Positions 55,488 through 64,000 of a DNA stretch of 64,000 nt are shown piece after piece. This DNA comes from Bacteroidetes bacterium ADurb.Bin174 (GTDB lineage: Bacteria; Bacteroidota; Bacteroidia; Bacteroidales; Paludibacteraceae), in the NCBI GenBank assembly GCA_002070265.1, contig MWCX01000083.1:1-64000 (forward strand). Reading direction: 5' to 3'. The position numbers and the translations under genes are program-made. Each line of letters opens with the position of its first letter. Position 1 is the first letter of the stretch. The notes under the pieces are model-generated. The model saw nothing but the letters and a program-made list of their open reading frames with translations, was not told the DNA's origin and did not search any database.

Positions 55488-58400
55488 ATGAATTTTCGTT
55501 CGATTCGTTTTCTGTGTTTTTTGGTTGTACTTGCTTTTATACAGTTAAATGCACAAAACACTGTTACAATAGTGTATTCCTTTGATAGCGACATGAGCGC
55601 TTTAGTTTCTGATCCTCAGGCTGTTCATGCTGATGATGCAGTCGTGGGTGGAACAAAACTTCAAAACAATGGCATCGTTGATGATTTGGGTGTCAGATCT
55701 CTTTCAGCAACAGTTAGAGACAATAACTCAACTAATTACCAAACAGCATTTTTACAAGCCAACATAAAGCCTCGTGCGGGTTACAGATTACAAATAAATG
55801 AGATTAAAGTAACACAAAGGAGTTCGAAAGCAGGTATACCGTCACAATCGCAAACCTATTTATACCGAATTGGATGTGCCTTAAATGGGACTAAGCCGGT
55901 TTCATCAGATCCGACCCAATCTACTGAAAACAGGGTCTTTTATGTCAGTTATAAATCGGATGTATTTATTACTGATCCAGGGTTTCCCGCTGTTTCTGGA
56001 GATGATTTTGTATCTGTTTATTTAGCGGCACGAGGAGCATCTACATCTAATGATGTATTTGATTGGTATATTGATGAAGTTGAGGTAACAGCGACTTATT
56101 ATAAACCACTTGATTTACCCGTATTTCTTGTTCATTATGCATTTGAGGGTGGAAGCAAATTACCTGCAGTAAGTGGAGAAAATAACATTCAGGCTTCATC
56201 CATGTCGGCCAATGCTGCAACAGAAGGTCTGACTGATCTTGGAAAATATTGGATACGAATGAACTCAAATTCTAATACCATCGGTTTCAAAAACCTTGGG
56301 TTGATGTTTGATATAGAACCTAATCCGGGTTATGAAGTAGTTTTGAACCATTTTGAGATAGTACATGCCGGAAGTGGTGTTGCGGGTGAATCGCGTGTTA
56401 ACAGAATGGCTGCCTACAGAGACCTGTCTCGTGCGAATGCCGGAATTGAAATTGGAAGAGAAGATTTTTCCACTTACACCGGCAGGGCAGTTTATGGTGA
56501 CCAAGTGTCTGCTGCTGCTTTTAAAACAACTGTTTTTCAGGATAATCATGTATTTGCTTCCAGGCAATTTTTTACCCTGAGTGTAAATCGCACAGGATCG
56601 CCCGCAAATGTGGAATTTTGGACGGTTGATGACGTTAAAGTACATGGTTGGTTAATTCCGGCGGGTAGAGGCAATTTGTTAAAGCATATTGTACAGGGAG
56701 AAAGCTTATTGATATCAGCAAAAATTGGAGAGCAGGTTGGAGAGTATACTAAAGCTGTTTACGATGAATTGTTAATGTTGTTACTAAATGCAACTGATTC
56801 GCTAAACAATGCTCAGGTGTCTGAGGCGAGTATTCTGCAATTAACTGAAATGGTTGAGCAGGCGGTCACACAATTTCCTTCGAAAGCAAATACTGGAAAG
56901 CTTGTTGTCGCCATTGACATCAACTCAGGGATACCTTTAAATGAAGGTTTTGCTGGTTTTAATATGCGTATTGTCGATGGACCATGGACTTATACCCATC
57001 CGGAATTCAAAGAAGCTGTCCGAAAAATGAACCCTGGTTTTTTACGTTATTTTTCGGGTACTTCTGGTGATTATTTCGATATTCATACCGGCCAGTACGA
57101 ATTGCAATGGTTTGAAGGCACTTCTAGCGGTCCGGAAACCGGAGGTGATGATGGATCGCTAGATGATTTTAACTCCATACCAAATTTATATAAATGGATG
57201 GAAGGAAAAGGTGTACATCGTTTTATTGATTATTATACCATGTGTGGAGAGATGGGTACCCGAACTGTTGTAACCTGGAACGGATTTTACGAGTCAGCTC
57301 AAAAAGCGGCGCAATTTGCCCGTTTTTGTAAAAATAACAATATCATTGTTGATTCATGGCAATTTTGTAATGAGCCGAACTTTTTTACTCCACCACGCAG
57401 GTATTTCTGGAATGATGGAGAAGATTATACTGCTAAAATGAGAGAAATTGCTGATTCTATTAAATCAGTATTTCCCGATGCGAACTTAGCGTTAAGTTAC
57501 GGATGGTCATTTAATACTAATAGCTTTGCATCTCAAATAAAAGCCTATCAAAATAAAAATTCAAGGTATTGGAATCAGGTGTCTATCCATGCTTATCCAA
57601 CCCATCGTAAGGATGCCAATTTCTACGAGAGTATGTTAACTGCTAATAATGCACTCGAAACACATACGAATAACAGCTATTTTTCAGCGATGACAAATCA
57701 GAGCTGGACTAACTCGCAACTTTTACTCACTGAGTTCGGAGTGTGGAACGACAAGCTTAACAGCACCAATTATTCTGCAATATATGTGGCTGAATATTTT
57801 ATGAGATTATCGCAACAGCCTCAGGCATGGATGATTGGCAAGCATCATATCGCCAGTGCAGTGCAGCCAATGAATAAATTTCAGGCTGAAATAATGGCTG
57901 CTTATGAAAATCAAACACCAATAAATACTGATTTGTTAAATACCGGTTATTTAATTAGCAATGAAGGTTACGCTCATTATTTAGTGAATAAAGTATTCAA
58001 GAACAGTACGTTTGTCTGGAAGACCACACATAATAACAAAGAAACAGTTTTGCGACGGGGAGGTGGTTCCACTTCGGCAATTTATGCTACATCGTACAAA
58101 GGGATGAATGATCGTGATTATATGTTAATTAGTAATAAAACTGAACATAATCACAAACTGAACATTGTAATTGATGGGGACACCCTTCGAAAGCAAGTGG
58201 ACATCCATTATTTTTCAGATAATAATCCACAGAATGCGGTTACTACTATTTCGACAGAAAGTGTGGCCGGAGATTCGGTGATTGTGCCTCCCTATTCGGT
58301 GATGCGGATTGAATGGCTGAAAGAGCAAACAGACATCCCTGTACCACTTCCAACGCGGATTTATCAAGTGCAAAATAACCAGGGATCAGTTTTACTGAGG

Positions 58401-59408
58401 TGGTGGAAACGCGAAATAGCAACAAGTTATATTGTTAAGTACGGTACAACATCAGGAATATATAACGATTCGGTAGAAGTAACTGATAACAGCGCAGAAA
58501 TTGTTGATTTACAAACTGACATTTTATATTATTTCGTAGTGGTTGCTTCCAATGACCAGGGTTTAAGCGCCAACTCAAATGAGGTGACAGCGAAAATTGC
58601 CATCCCGGAACAGCCCAGAATCAATCATATTCATGAAGATAATCAACGAGTTAGTATTCATTGGGAAAGCGTGCCATTTGCCAATGGCTACAAAGTTAAA
58701 TACGGTACGGCACCTGGTATTTATTCAGAAGTTATTGATGCAAAAAATGTGACGGGTTATTTGTTACGGCGACTAAATAACAATACGACATACTATATAA
58801 CCGTTGTAGCTTATAACGGAATGGGCGAAAGTGAACAGGCAACTGAGGTCGTTGCAATCCCGGTTGCCAACCGTCCGTGGCCACCTTATCTAGTCAGCGC
58901 TACAGAAGAGGATAATGGAGCTGTGAAACTTACATGGACACCCTCTGATTCGACCCACAACGCTAATTTTAATGTGTATTATTGTCCAACTCCCTGGGAT
59001 GAATCAAATTACCAATTGATTGGAAGCAATGTAAAAGACACTAGTTTTATTGATCTTGTTCCCAGAGATAAAGGATATCATTACTATCGTGTAAAAGCTG
59101 TCAATCAAGTGGGTGTGAGTCATTTCTATTCAGCTATTGCTACAGTTAATAAAGCGAAAAGTGGCATATCGAAATTGGATGAAATACATCCAGGTACATT
59201 CAGGATTTATCCTAATCCGGCAAAGGATGTTCTTTTTGTGAAAGCTATTGATGGAGTCAGTCCTGTTCAATACAATATTTTTGATAGTACAGGTAGATTG
59301 TTGAAAAAGGGTATAGGTGAACAAATTGAAATCAATGAACTGGATCCGGGACTTCTGATCGTTGAACTGACTCAACATGGAGTAATAGAAAAGATAATTA
59401 AAGAATAA
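55488..59408 (+). CDS. large multidomain clan GH-A glycoside hydrolase, T9SS-sorted
   Basis: This 1306-aa protein has a signal peptide (about 1-22). Two related beta-sandwich modules (about 23-210 and 211-405, each ending near IDEVEVTATY or VDDVKVHGWL) precede a TIM-barrel hydrolase (about 475-830). The acid/base is E629 in WQFCNEPNFF and the nucleophile E749 in LLLTEFGVWN, 120 residues apart as in clan GH-A. A short beta domain, three fibronectin III repeats (about 955-1225; KYGTTSGIY, KYGTAPGIY) and a classic T9SS tail (FRIYPNPAKDVLFVK) follow. It is probably the surface endo- or exo-enzyme acting on the polymer. The GH family is not recognised; GH39/51/79-like or GH86-like are alternatives. 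Confidence 0.75.
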   Translation: MNFRSIRFLCFLVVLAFIQLNAQNTVTIVYSFDSDMSALVSDPQAVHADDAVVGGTKLQNNGIVDDLGVRSLSATVRDNNSTNYQTAFLQANIKPRAGYRLQINEIKVTQRSSKAGIPSQSQTYLYRIGCALNGTKPVSSDPTQSTENRVFYVSYKSDVFITDPGFPAVSGDDFVSVYLAARGASTSNDVFDWYIDEVEVTATYYKPLDLPVFLVHYAFEGGSKLPAVSGENNIQASSMSANAATEGLTDLGKYWIRMNSNSNTIGFKNLGLMFDIEPNPGYEVVLNHFEIVHAGSGVAGESRVNRMAAYRDLSRANAGIEIGREDFSTYTGRAVYGDQVSAAAFKTTVFQDNHVFASRQFFTLSVNRTGSPANVEFWTVDDVKVHGWLIPAGRGNLLKHIVQGESLLISAKIGEQVGEYTKAVYDELLMLLLNATDSLNNAQVSEASILQLTEMVEQAVTQFPSKANTGKLVVAIDINSGIPLNEGFAGFNMRIVDGPWTYTHPEFKEAVRKMNPGFLRYFSGTSGDYFDIHTGQYELQWFEGTSSGPETGGDDGSLDDFNSIPNLYKWMEGKGVHRFIDYYTMCGEMGTRTVVTWNGFYESAQKAAQFARFCKNNNIIVDSWQFCNEPNFFTPPRRYFWNDGEDYTAKMREIADSIKSVFPDANLALSYGWSFNTNSFASQIKAYQNKNSRYWNQVSIHAYPTHRKDANFYESMLTANNALETHTNNSYFSAMTNQSWTNSQLLLTEFGVWNDKLNSTNYSAIYVAEYFMRLSQQPQAWMIGKHHIASAVQPMNKFQAEIMAAYENQTPINTDLLNTGYLISNEGYAHYLVNKVFKNSTFVWKTTHNNKETVLRRGGGSTSAIYATSYKGMNDRDYMLISNKTEHNHKLNIVIDGDTLRKQVDIHYFSDNNPQNAVTTISTESVAGDSVIVPPYSVMRIEWLKEQTDIPVPLPTRIYQVQNNQGSVLLRWWKREIATSYIVKYGTTSGIYNDSVEVTDNSAEIVDLQTDILYYFVVVASNDQGLSANSNEVTAKIAIPEQPRINHIHEDNQRVSIHWESVPFANGYKVKYGTAPGIYSEVIDAKNVTGYLLRRLNNNTTYYITVVAYNGMGESEQATEVVAIPVANRPWPPYLVSATEEDNGAVKLTWTPSDSTHNANFNVYYCPTPWDESNYQLIGSNVKDTSFIDLVPRDKGYHYYRVKAVNQVGVSHFYSAIATVNKAKSGISKLDEIHPGTFRIYPNPAKDVLFVKAIDGVSPVQYNIFDSTGRLLKKGIGEQIEINELDPGLLIVELTQHGVIEKIIKE

Positions 59409-59420
59409 AAATATAGCAAT

Positions 59421-59456
59421 AAAAGCAGGATATTGAATAATCAATACCCTGCTTTT
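59421..59456 (+). terminator. terminator after the GH-A gene
   Basis: AAAAGCAGG (59421-59429) pairs with CCTGCTTTT (59448-59456), with inner TATTGA/TCAATA pairing, 13 nt after the stop. Confidence 0.8.
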
Positions 59457-59550
59457 GCATAATGTGCATTACTTTTCACTTAAGAAACGAGTTTATTTTT
59501 GTGTTTTTACTTTCAATTGCTGCCCACTAACAAATTTAATTTGTATGAAC

Positions 59551-59655
59551 ATGAAGAAAATTACGTTGTTCATTGTATCTTCAGTTCTTACTTTCTTTAT
59601 AGTGCGCAGAAGCTTTATGTGTTTCCTTTTTAGGGGCCTTTTGGTACAGTTTTAA
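59551..59655 (+). pseudogene. possible remnant of a secreted-protein gene (signal peptide only)
   Basis: The 34-aa frame MKKITLFIVSSVLTFFIV... begins like the signal peptide of the beta-helix protein at 51545 (MKKITLF) and stops soon after. Nothing recognisable follows before the GH2 gene. It may be a decayed gene or a chance frame within the 317-bp gap 59409-59725. TATTTTTG at 59494-59501 resembles a -7 promoter element. Confidence 0.25.
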
Positions 59656-59725
59656 GTTGAATACATATAATACGAGTTGGTAAAGATAATTATAAATTAA
59701 TCATTTAGTTATAAAAGTAAGATTT

Positions 59726-62218
59726 ATGAAGAGAATTGCGTTATTTCTGGCAGCATGTACCATGGTTATTCATGTAACAGCACAAGTGTCATTTGGAAAG
59801 CCGGAAAAGATTAACAAAGACTGGAAGTTTATTTTGTCTGATAGTGATAATTATCAACAGGTAAAATTTGATGACAAAAAGTGGAAAACAGTACAAATTC
59901 CCCACGACTGGAGTGTGAAAGAGCAATTGAGCACAACATTGGCCAGTTGCATGGGTTATTTGCCCGGGGGTGTGGGCTGGTACCGAAAAAGCATCAATAT
60001 TCCAGCATCCAGACAAGGTGAAAAGGTGTATCTTTATTTCGAAGGAGTTTACAATCGCAGTGAAGTGTATTTCAATGGCCGGCTATTGGGGAAAAGACCA
60101 AATGGCTACATTTCATTTATGTATGACGCCACGCCTTATGTTGAATATGGAAAAGAAAATGTAATTGCTGTACGGGTTGATCATAGTCAATCGGCCGATT
60201 CGCGTTGGTACACAGGATCAGGTATTTATCGTGATGTATGGTTGGTTTATGCCAATCAGGTGCACATTGCTCAATGGGGTGTATTTGCCTATCCGAAAAA
60301 TATTACCCCCAAACAAGGCCTTTTAGCGGTGGAAGTTGAAATTAATAACAACTCAGATGTAAATTCAAAACTTGTCATATCCAATGAGTTGATTGCACCT
60401 GAAGGTCATGTGGTAGCAAAAGCCAGCAAAAAACTTACGGTAGCAGCTAATCAGAATGGTAAAATTACTTATGATTTTAAAGTTCGCAATCCTGAACTTT
60501 GGGATTTAGATAAACCGGTACTGTACACTCTGAAAACTACAGTGCTTGAAAACGGTAAAGTAATAGATGAATCATCTCTTAAAACAGGTTTTCGCACTTA
60601 TACTTTCGATCCAAATAAAGGCTTTGCACTGAATGGTGTGTGGATGAAGGTGAAAGGTGTTTGTTTGCATCATGATTCAGGTGTCTTGGGTGCTGAATCG
60701 TATAAAGATGTTTGGAAAAGAAGATTACTGACCCTGAAAAAACTTGGGGTAAATGCAGTCCGCACCAGTCATAATCCTCAAGCAGCTCATTTGTATGAGT
60801 TATGTGATGAATTAGGTATGTTGCTGATGAATGAGGCATTTGATGAGTGGGAATTCCCAAAACGTAAATGGCTCACAGGATGGAATCACGGTACACCTGG
60901 TTTTCAGGGCAGCTATGATTTCTTTGAAGAATGGGGAGAAAGGGATTTGAAGGACATGGTATTACGTGACCGCAATCATATTGCTATTTTCGCCTGGAGT
61001 ATAGGAAATGAAGTTGATTATCCTAATGATCCATATTCACATCCGGTGCTTGACGGCGGAAGTGAAACCGGATTTACTCAGCCAATTTTCGGAGGGTATA
61101 AAAAAAATGCCCCTGATGCTATGCGATTGGGTGCTATTGCAAAACGATTAGCCGCAATTGTTCGGGAATGCGATCCTTCTCGCCCTGTAACTGCCGGTTT
61201 AGCTGGTGTGACTATGTCGAATGAAACGGAATATCCCGAAACACTGGATATTGCCGGATATAATTATACCGAAAGTCGGTATGAGATTGATCATAAAAAA
61301 TATCCGGATCGTGTAATCTATGGAAGCGAAAACCGCCACGACTTAAATGCCTGGAAACATGTTCAGGATAAAGAATATATTTTCGGACAGTTTTTATGGA
61401 CAGGAATAGATTATCTTGGTGAATCGGGACGATGGCCTTCAAGAGGGTTTTATTCCGGACTGCTTGATTTTGGCGGTTTTATCAAACCCAGAGGTTATTT
61501 TCGCCAGTCGCTTTGGAGCAATGACCCCATGGTTTATCTGGGCACTTATCCTACTCCGGGTTCCGGAAGTGGTTCTAATATGCTTGATGTATGGTCACAA
61601 TTAGAAGATAGCAATAAGAATAAAAAGAAAGAAGAACGTCCATCAATGGATGCCTGGCCTTTGTGGAATTACTCTGATGGTCAATCAATCAGGGTTGTTT
61701 GTTATAGTAATACTGCCAAAGCTAAGTTGTTGCTGAATGGACAACAAATCGGAGAAGTAAAGGATTATGATGATAAAACAGGCATTTCCTATTGGGACAT
61801 TCCTTATCAGGCCGGGAAATTGGAGGTGATAGGAATGAATGCAGATGGCAAAGAAGTGGTAAGGGATGCGATTAGATCTTCAGGTCGTCCATATGCTCTT
61901 ACAGCAAAACTTGTGGAGCATGATATCTGTAAAAAAGATGGCATTGCTCATGTCGTTGTACAGGTGGTTGATGAGCAGGAGATACCGGTATTTTTAGCAG
62001 ACAATGAAGTGACTTGTCTGATAGCTGGTCCCGGAAGGTTGCTTGGTCTGGAAGCAAGCAATAACAGTGATATGAGTGATTACACAGACAACAAACACAG
62101 GGTTTTTAACGGAAGAATATTGGCATATGTCCAGGCAACCGGTGAAGCAGGAGAGGTAAAAATGAAATTCACATCACCATTATTGGAAGCTGCAGAGCTA
62201 AGTATTCAACTGAAGTGA
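59726..62218 (+). CDS. GH2 glycoside hydrolase (beta-galactosidase-like, with DUF4982-like C-terminus)
   Basis: This 830-aa protein has a signal peptide ending about residue 20 (IHVTAQ). Domains are a jelly-roll sugar-binding domain (about 25-200), an Ig-like domain (about 205-300), a TIM barrel (about 305-610) and C-terminal beta domains (about 645-830; AKLLLNGQQIGE, a DUF4982-like pattern). The acid/base is E429 in AWSIGNEVDYPN and the nucleophile E535 in IYGSENRHDL. Unlike the LacZ-type enzyme at 25433 it lacks the small-chain domain, so it likely takes another substrate or linkage. Beta-galactosidase is most likely; beta-glucuronidase or mannosidase cannot be excluded. Confidence 0.9.
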   Translation: MKRIALFLAACTMVIHVTAQVSFGKPEKINKDWKFILSDSDNYQQVKFDDKKWKTVQIPHDWSVKEQLSTTLASCMGYLPGGVGWYRKSINIPASRQGEKVYLYFEGVYNRSEVYFNGRLLGKRPNGYISFMYDATPYVEYGKENVIAVRVDHSQSADSRWYTGSGIYRDVWLVYANQVHIAQWGVFAYPKNITPKQGLLAVEVEINNNSDVNSKLVISNELIAPEGHVVAKASKKLTVAANQNGKITYDFKVRNPELWDLDKPVLYTLKTTVLENGKVIDESSLKTGFRTYTFDPNKGFALNGVWMKVKGVCLHHDSGVLGAESYKDVWKRRLLTLKKLGVNAVRTSHNPQAAHLYELCDELGMLLMNEAFDEWEFPKRKWLTGWNHGTPGFQGSYDFFEEWGERDLKDMVLRDRNHIAIFAWSIGNEVDYPNDPYSHPVLDGGSETGFTQPIFGGYKKNAPDAMRLGAIAKRLAAIVRECDPSRPVTAGLAGVTMSNETEYPETLDIAGYNYTESRYEIDHKKYPDRVIYGSENRHDLNAWKHVQDKEYIFGQFLWTGIDYLGESGRWPSRGFYSGLLDFGGFIKPRGYFRQSLWSNDPMVYLGTYPTPGSGSGSNMLDVWSQLEDSNKNKKKEERPSMDAWPLWNYSDGQSIRVVCYSNTAKAKLLLNGQQIGEVKDYDDKTGISYWDIPYQAGKLEVIGMNADGKEVVRDAIRSSGRPYALTAKLVEHDICKKDGIAHVVVQVVDEQEIPVFLADNEVTCLIAGPGRLLGLEASNNSDMSDYTDNKHRVFNGRILAYVQATGEAGEVKMKFTSPLLEAAELSIQLK

Positions 62219-62361
62219 AAAACTAAAAAATAATTCTTCTGATTACACTTATTTCAAACGCGATCTTTCGTTTATGTGCTTCCTGTTACTACAGACAGTA
62301 TTGCTTCAGCTATGCCGCTACTTTATTGCCCGCTATTTATTATGAAATCAATAATTATGAA

Positions 62362-62369
62362 TAAATTTG
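62362..62369 (+). promoter_or_regulatory. possible promoter upstream of the last sulfatase
   Basis: TAAATTTG fits TAnnTTTG in the 249-bp gap between the GH2 and sulfatase genes, 98 bp before the start codon. There is no clear -33 element. Confidence 0.3.
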
Positions 62370-62467
62370 TAAGCAATAAAAAGATAGAAATTACACACTT
62401 CTGGGGCATATTTCCATGATTTTTCTGATATGCTAAAGTTATGATTCAAAGTAGATTTTAAAAGAAT

Positions 62468-63952
62468 ATGAAACTACAAATTAATAAAACATTCTATTTA
62501 GCTATGCCTCTTGCGATGCTGGTCAGTAATCAGACATATTCGCAAAAGCAGCCCAATATTTTATTGTCAATAGCCGACGACTGGGGCGTACATGCAGGAG
62601 TCTATGGCGATAAAGTGGTGAAAACACCTGTATTCGATAAATTAGCGAAGCAAGGCGTGCTATTCCAGCATGCTTATGTCTCAGCTCCATCATCCAGTCC
62701 GTCGCGTGCAGCTCTTTTAACAGGTCAATATCACTGGAGGTTGCAGGAAGGCGCAAATCTGTATGGATTCATCCATGAAGAAGATATTGTGTACACGAAA
62801 ATGTTGGAGGATGCCGGTTACTTTGTGGGTTATACCCGAAAAGGTTATGGACCTATTCAAAAAGGACGGGAGCAGCAAAATCCTGCTGGAAAACAGTTTA
62901 AAGATTTTGAATCTTTTCTTGCAGCGCGTCCCAAGGACAAACCCTTCTGTTTTTGGTTCGGTTCACGAGACCCACATCGTGAATATAAATTGAATTCTGG
63001 TGTCGAGAATGGCATACCGCTCGATAAAATTGAAGTGCCTGCTTTTTTACCGGATAATGAGGTAATAAGAGGAGATATAGCTGACTATTATTTCGAGGTT
63101 CAACGTTTCGACCGCGAAACCGGAGAACTGATTGAATTAATTCGTAAACAAGGTGAACTTGAAAATACAATAATAGTCATAACCAGCGATCACGGGATGC
63201 CTTTTCCCCGAAGCAAAAGCAATATTTATGATAATGGAGCTCGGGTACCCCTCGCAATTTACTGGCAGGGGCATTTTGAAGGCGGTCATACTGTGAGTGA
63301 CTTTGTAAGTCTGACCGATTTGGCTCCTACTTTTCTTGAAGCTGCCGGGTTAAAAGCTCCCGAAATAATGACCGGGCGAAGCCTTTATCCGCAACTTACA
63401 GCTGGAAAGGACGGACGTATACAAGCATCGCGCGATTTTATCCTTTTTGGCAAAGAACGCCATGTTCCCAGTCAGCCTGCACCTGATTCCAGTGGTTATC
63501 CATGTCGTGCATTACGCACCGATAAATATCTGCTTATCCGTAATTTCTACCCCGAAAAATGGCCTGCAGGTACAGGTGATTATAAAAATGCGTTTCGGAG
63601 TGAGACATGGTATGCCGATTGCGACAACGGGCCTACAAAATATTATATGATAAAACACAAGGATAAGGATGAAAAACACACATATTTGTATAATTTGTCC
63701 TTTGCTAAACGACCTGAATACGAACTTTTTGATATGGAAAAGGATCCCTGGCAAATTCATAATCTGGCCTATGATCCAGCTTATACTAAGATTTTCAAAG
63801 AACTATCCGAGCAACTTGATAATGAGTTAAGAGCTACAGGAGATCCGCGTGTAACTGGAGAAGGGAGAAAATTAGATCAATATCCTTATACAGGTGGTGT
63901 GGGACCGCAATATATTCAATATAAAAGATTCTTAGAAACTGTTAATTGGTAG
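62468..63952 (+). CDS. S1-type sulfatase, heparan-N-sulfatase-like, serine-type
   Basis: This 494-aa protein has a signal peptide ending near NQTYSQ (residue 26). The metal site is NILLSIADDWGVHAGVYGD, the active site SSPSRAALLTGQY has S76, and the second metal site is VITSDHGMPFPRSKSNIYDNG. The SDHGMPFPRxKxxxYDxG form is typical of sulfamidase-type S1 enzymes. Family members in algal-glycan loci also act on O-sulfates, so N-sulfate is not implied. It ends 48 bp before the window edge; the locus may continue. Confidence 0.92.
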   Translation: MKLQINKTFYLAMPLAMLVSNQTYSQKQPNILLSIADDWGVHAGVYGDKVVKTPVFDKLAKQGVLFQHAYVSAPSSSPSRAALLTGQYHWRLQEGANLYGFIHEEDIVYTKMLEDAGYFVGYTRKGYGPIQKGREQQNPAGKQFKDFESFLAARPKDKPFCFWFGSRDPHREYKLNSGVENGIPLDKIEVPAFLPDNEVIRGDIADYYFEVQRFDRETGELIELIRKQGELENTIIVITSDHGMPFPRSKSNIYDNGARVPLAIYWQGHFEGGHTVSDFVSLTDLAPTFLEAAGLKAPEIMTGRSLYPQLTAGKDGRIQASRDFILFGKERHVPSQPAPDSSGYPCRALRTDKYLLIRNFYPEKWPAGTGDYKNAFRSETWYADCDNGPTKYYMIKHKDKDEKHTYLYNLSFAKRPEYELFDMEKDPWQIHNLAYDPAYTKIFKELSEQLDNELRATGDPRVTGEGRKLDQYPYTGGVGPQYIQYKRFLETVNW

Positions 63953-64000
63953 TTTTATTAAAAATCAGTTTTAAATAATATAAATTATATTCGATTATGT

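Overview
The window comes from a Bacteroidota genome, most likely order Bacteroidales. The evidence is a Bacteroides-type conjugative transposon (TraA to TraQ gene order), SusC/SusD pairs, a hybrid two-component system with an AraC output domain, and sulfatases that all carry serine at the modifiable active-site position, which points to an anaerobe. Three secreted proteins end in type IX secretion (T9SS) sorting domains. This argues against Bacteroides proper and for a T9SS-bearing relative such as Dysgonomonadaceae, Paludibacteraceae or Marinilabiliales; that placement is an inference.

Region 1 (1 to about 23,200) is the right-hand part of an integrative conjugative element. On the minus strand are the start of a relaxase (mobB-like) and mobA. 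A 665-bp non-coding stretch follows, with a plausible oriT and an AT-rich repeat region. The plus-strand transfer operon comes next: traA (ParA-like), two DUF3408 genes, traD-like, traE, F, G, H, I, J, K, L, M, N, O, Q and an M23 peptidase. At the end of this operon lies an AT-rich cargo: a 523-aa reverse transcriptase preceded by about 550 nt of highly structured non-coding sequence. Double hairpins then separate it from a convergent minus-strand operon (DUF3873, PcfJ-like, PcfK-like, a conserved accessory protein, a small membrane protein). The element ends with a lipoprotein gene and a tight RhuM-like / ORF6N / tyrosine-integrase operon. A tRNA-Ser(UGA) marks the chromosome side of the junction.

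Region 2 (23,495 to 63,952) is a very large sulfated-polysaccharide utilisation locus, visibly more AT-rich than the transfer genes. It encodes eight S1-type sulfatases, two GH2 beta-galactosidase-like enzymes, a 1306-aa multidomain clan GH-A hydrolase with fibronectin III repeats and a T9SS tail, two tandem SusC/SusD pairs, a lipoprotein with DUF1735-like features, a hybrid two-component sensor/regulator and a T9SS-sorted beta-helix protein. A working model is that T9SS-anchored surface enzymes cleave or desulfate the polymer and SusCD pairs import the oligosaccharides. Periplasmic sulfatases and beta-galactosidases would finish degradation, and the hybrid sensor would bind a product and activate the locus. 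The enzyme mix suggests a sulfated galactose-containing glycan, but the polymer cannot be named from sequence alone.

The best candidate for an undescribed system is the reverse transcriptase with its structured upstream RNA (14,397 to 16,518). It looks like a defence-associated (UG/DRT-type) RT carried as cargo on the conjugative element.
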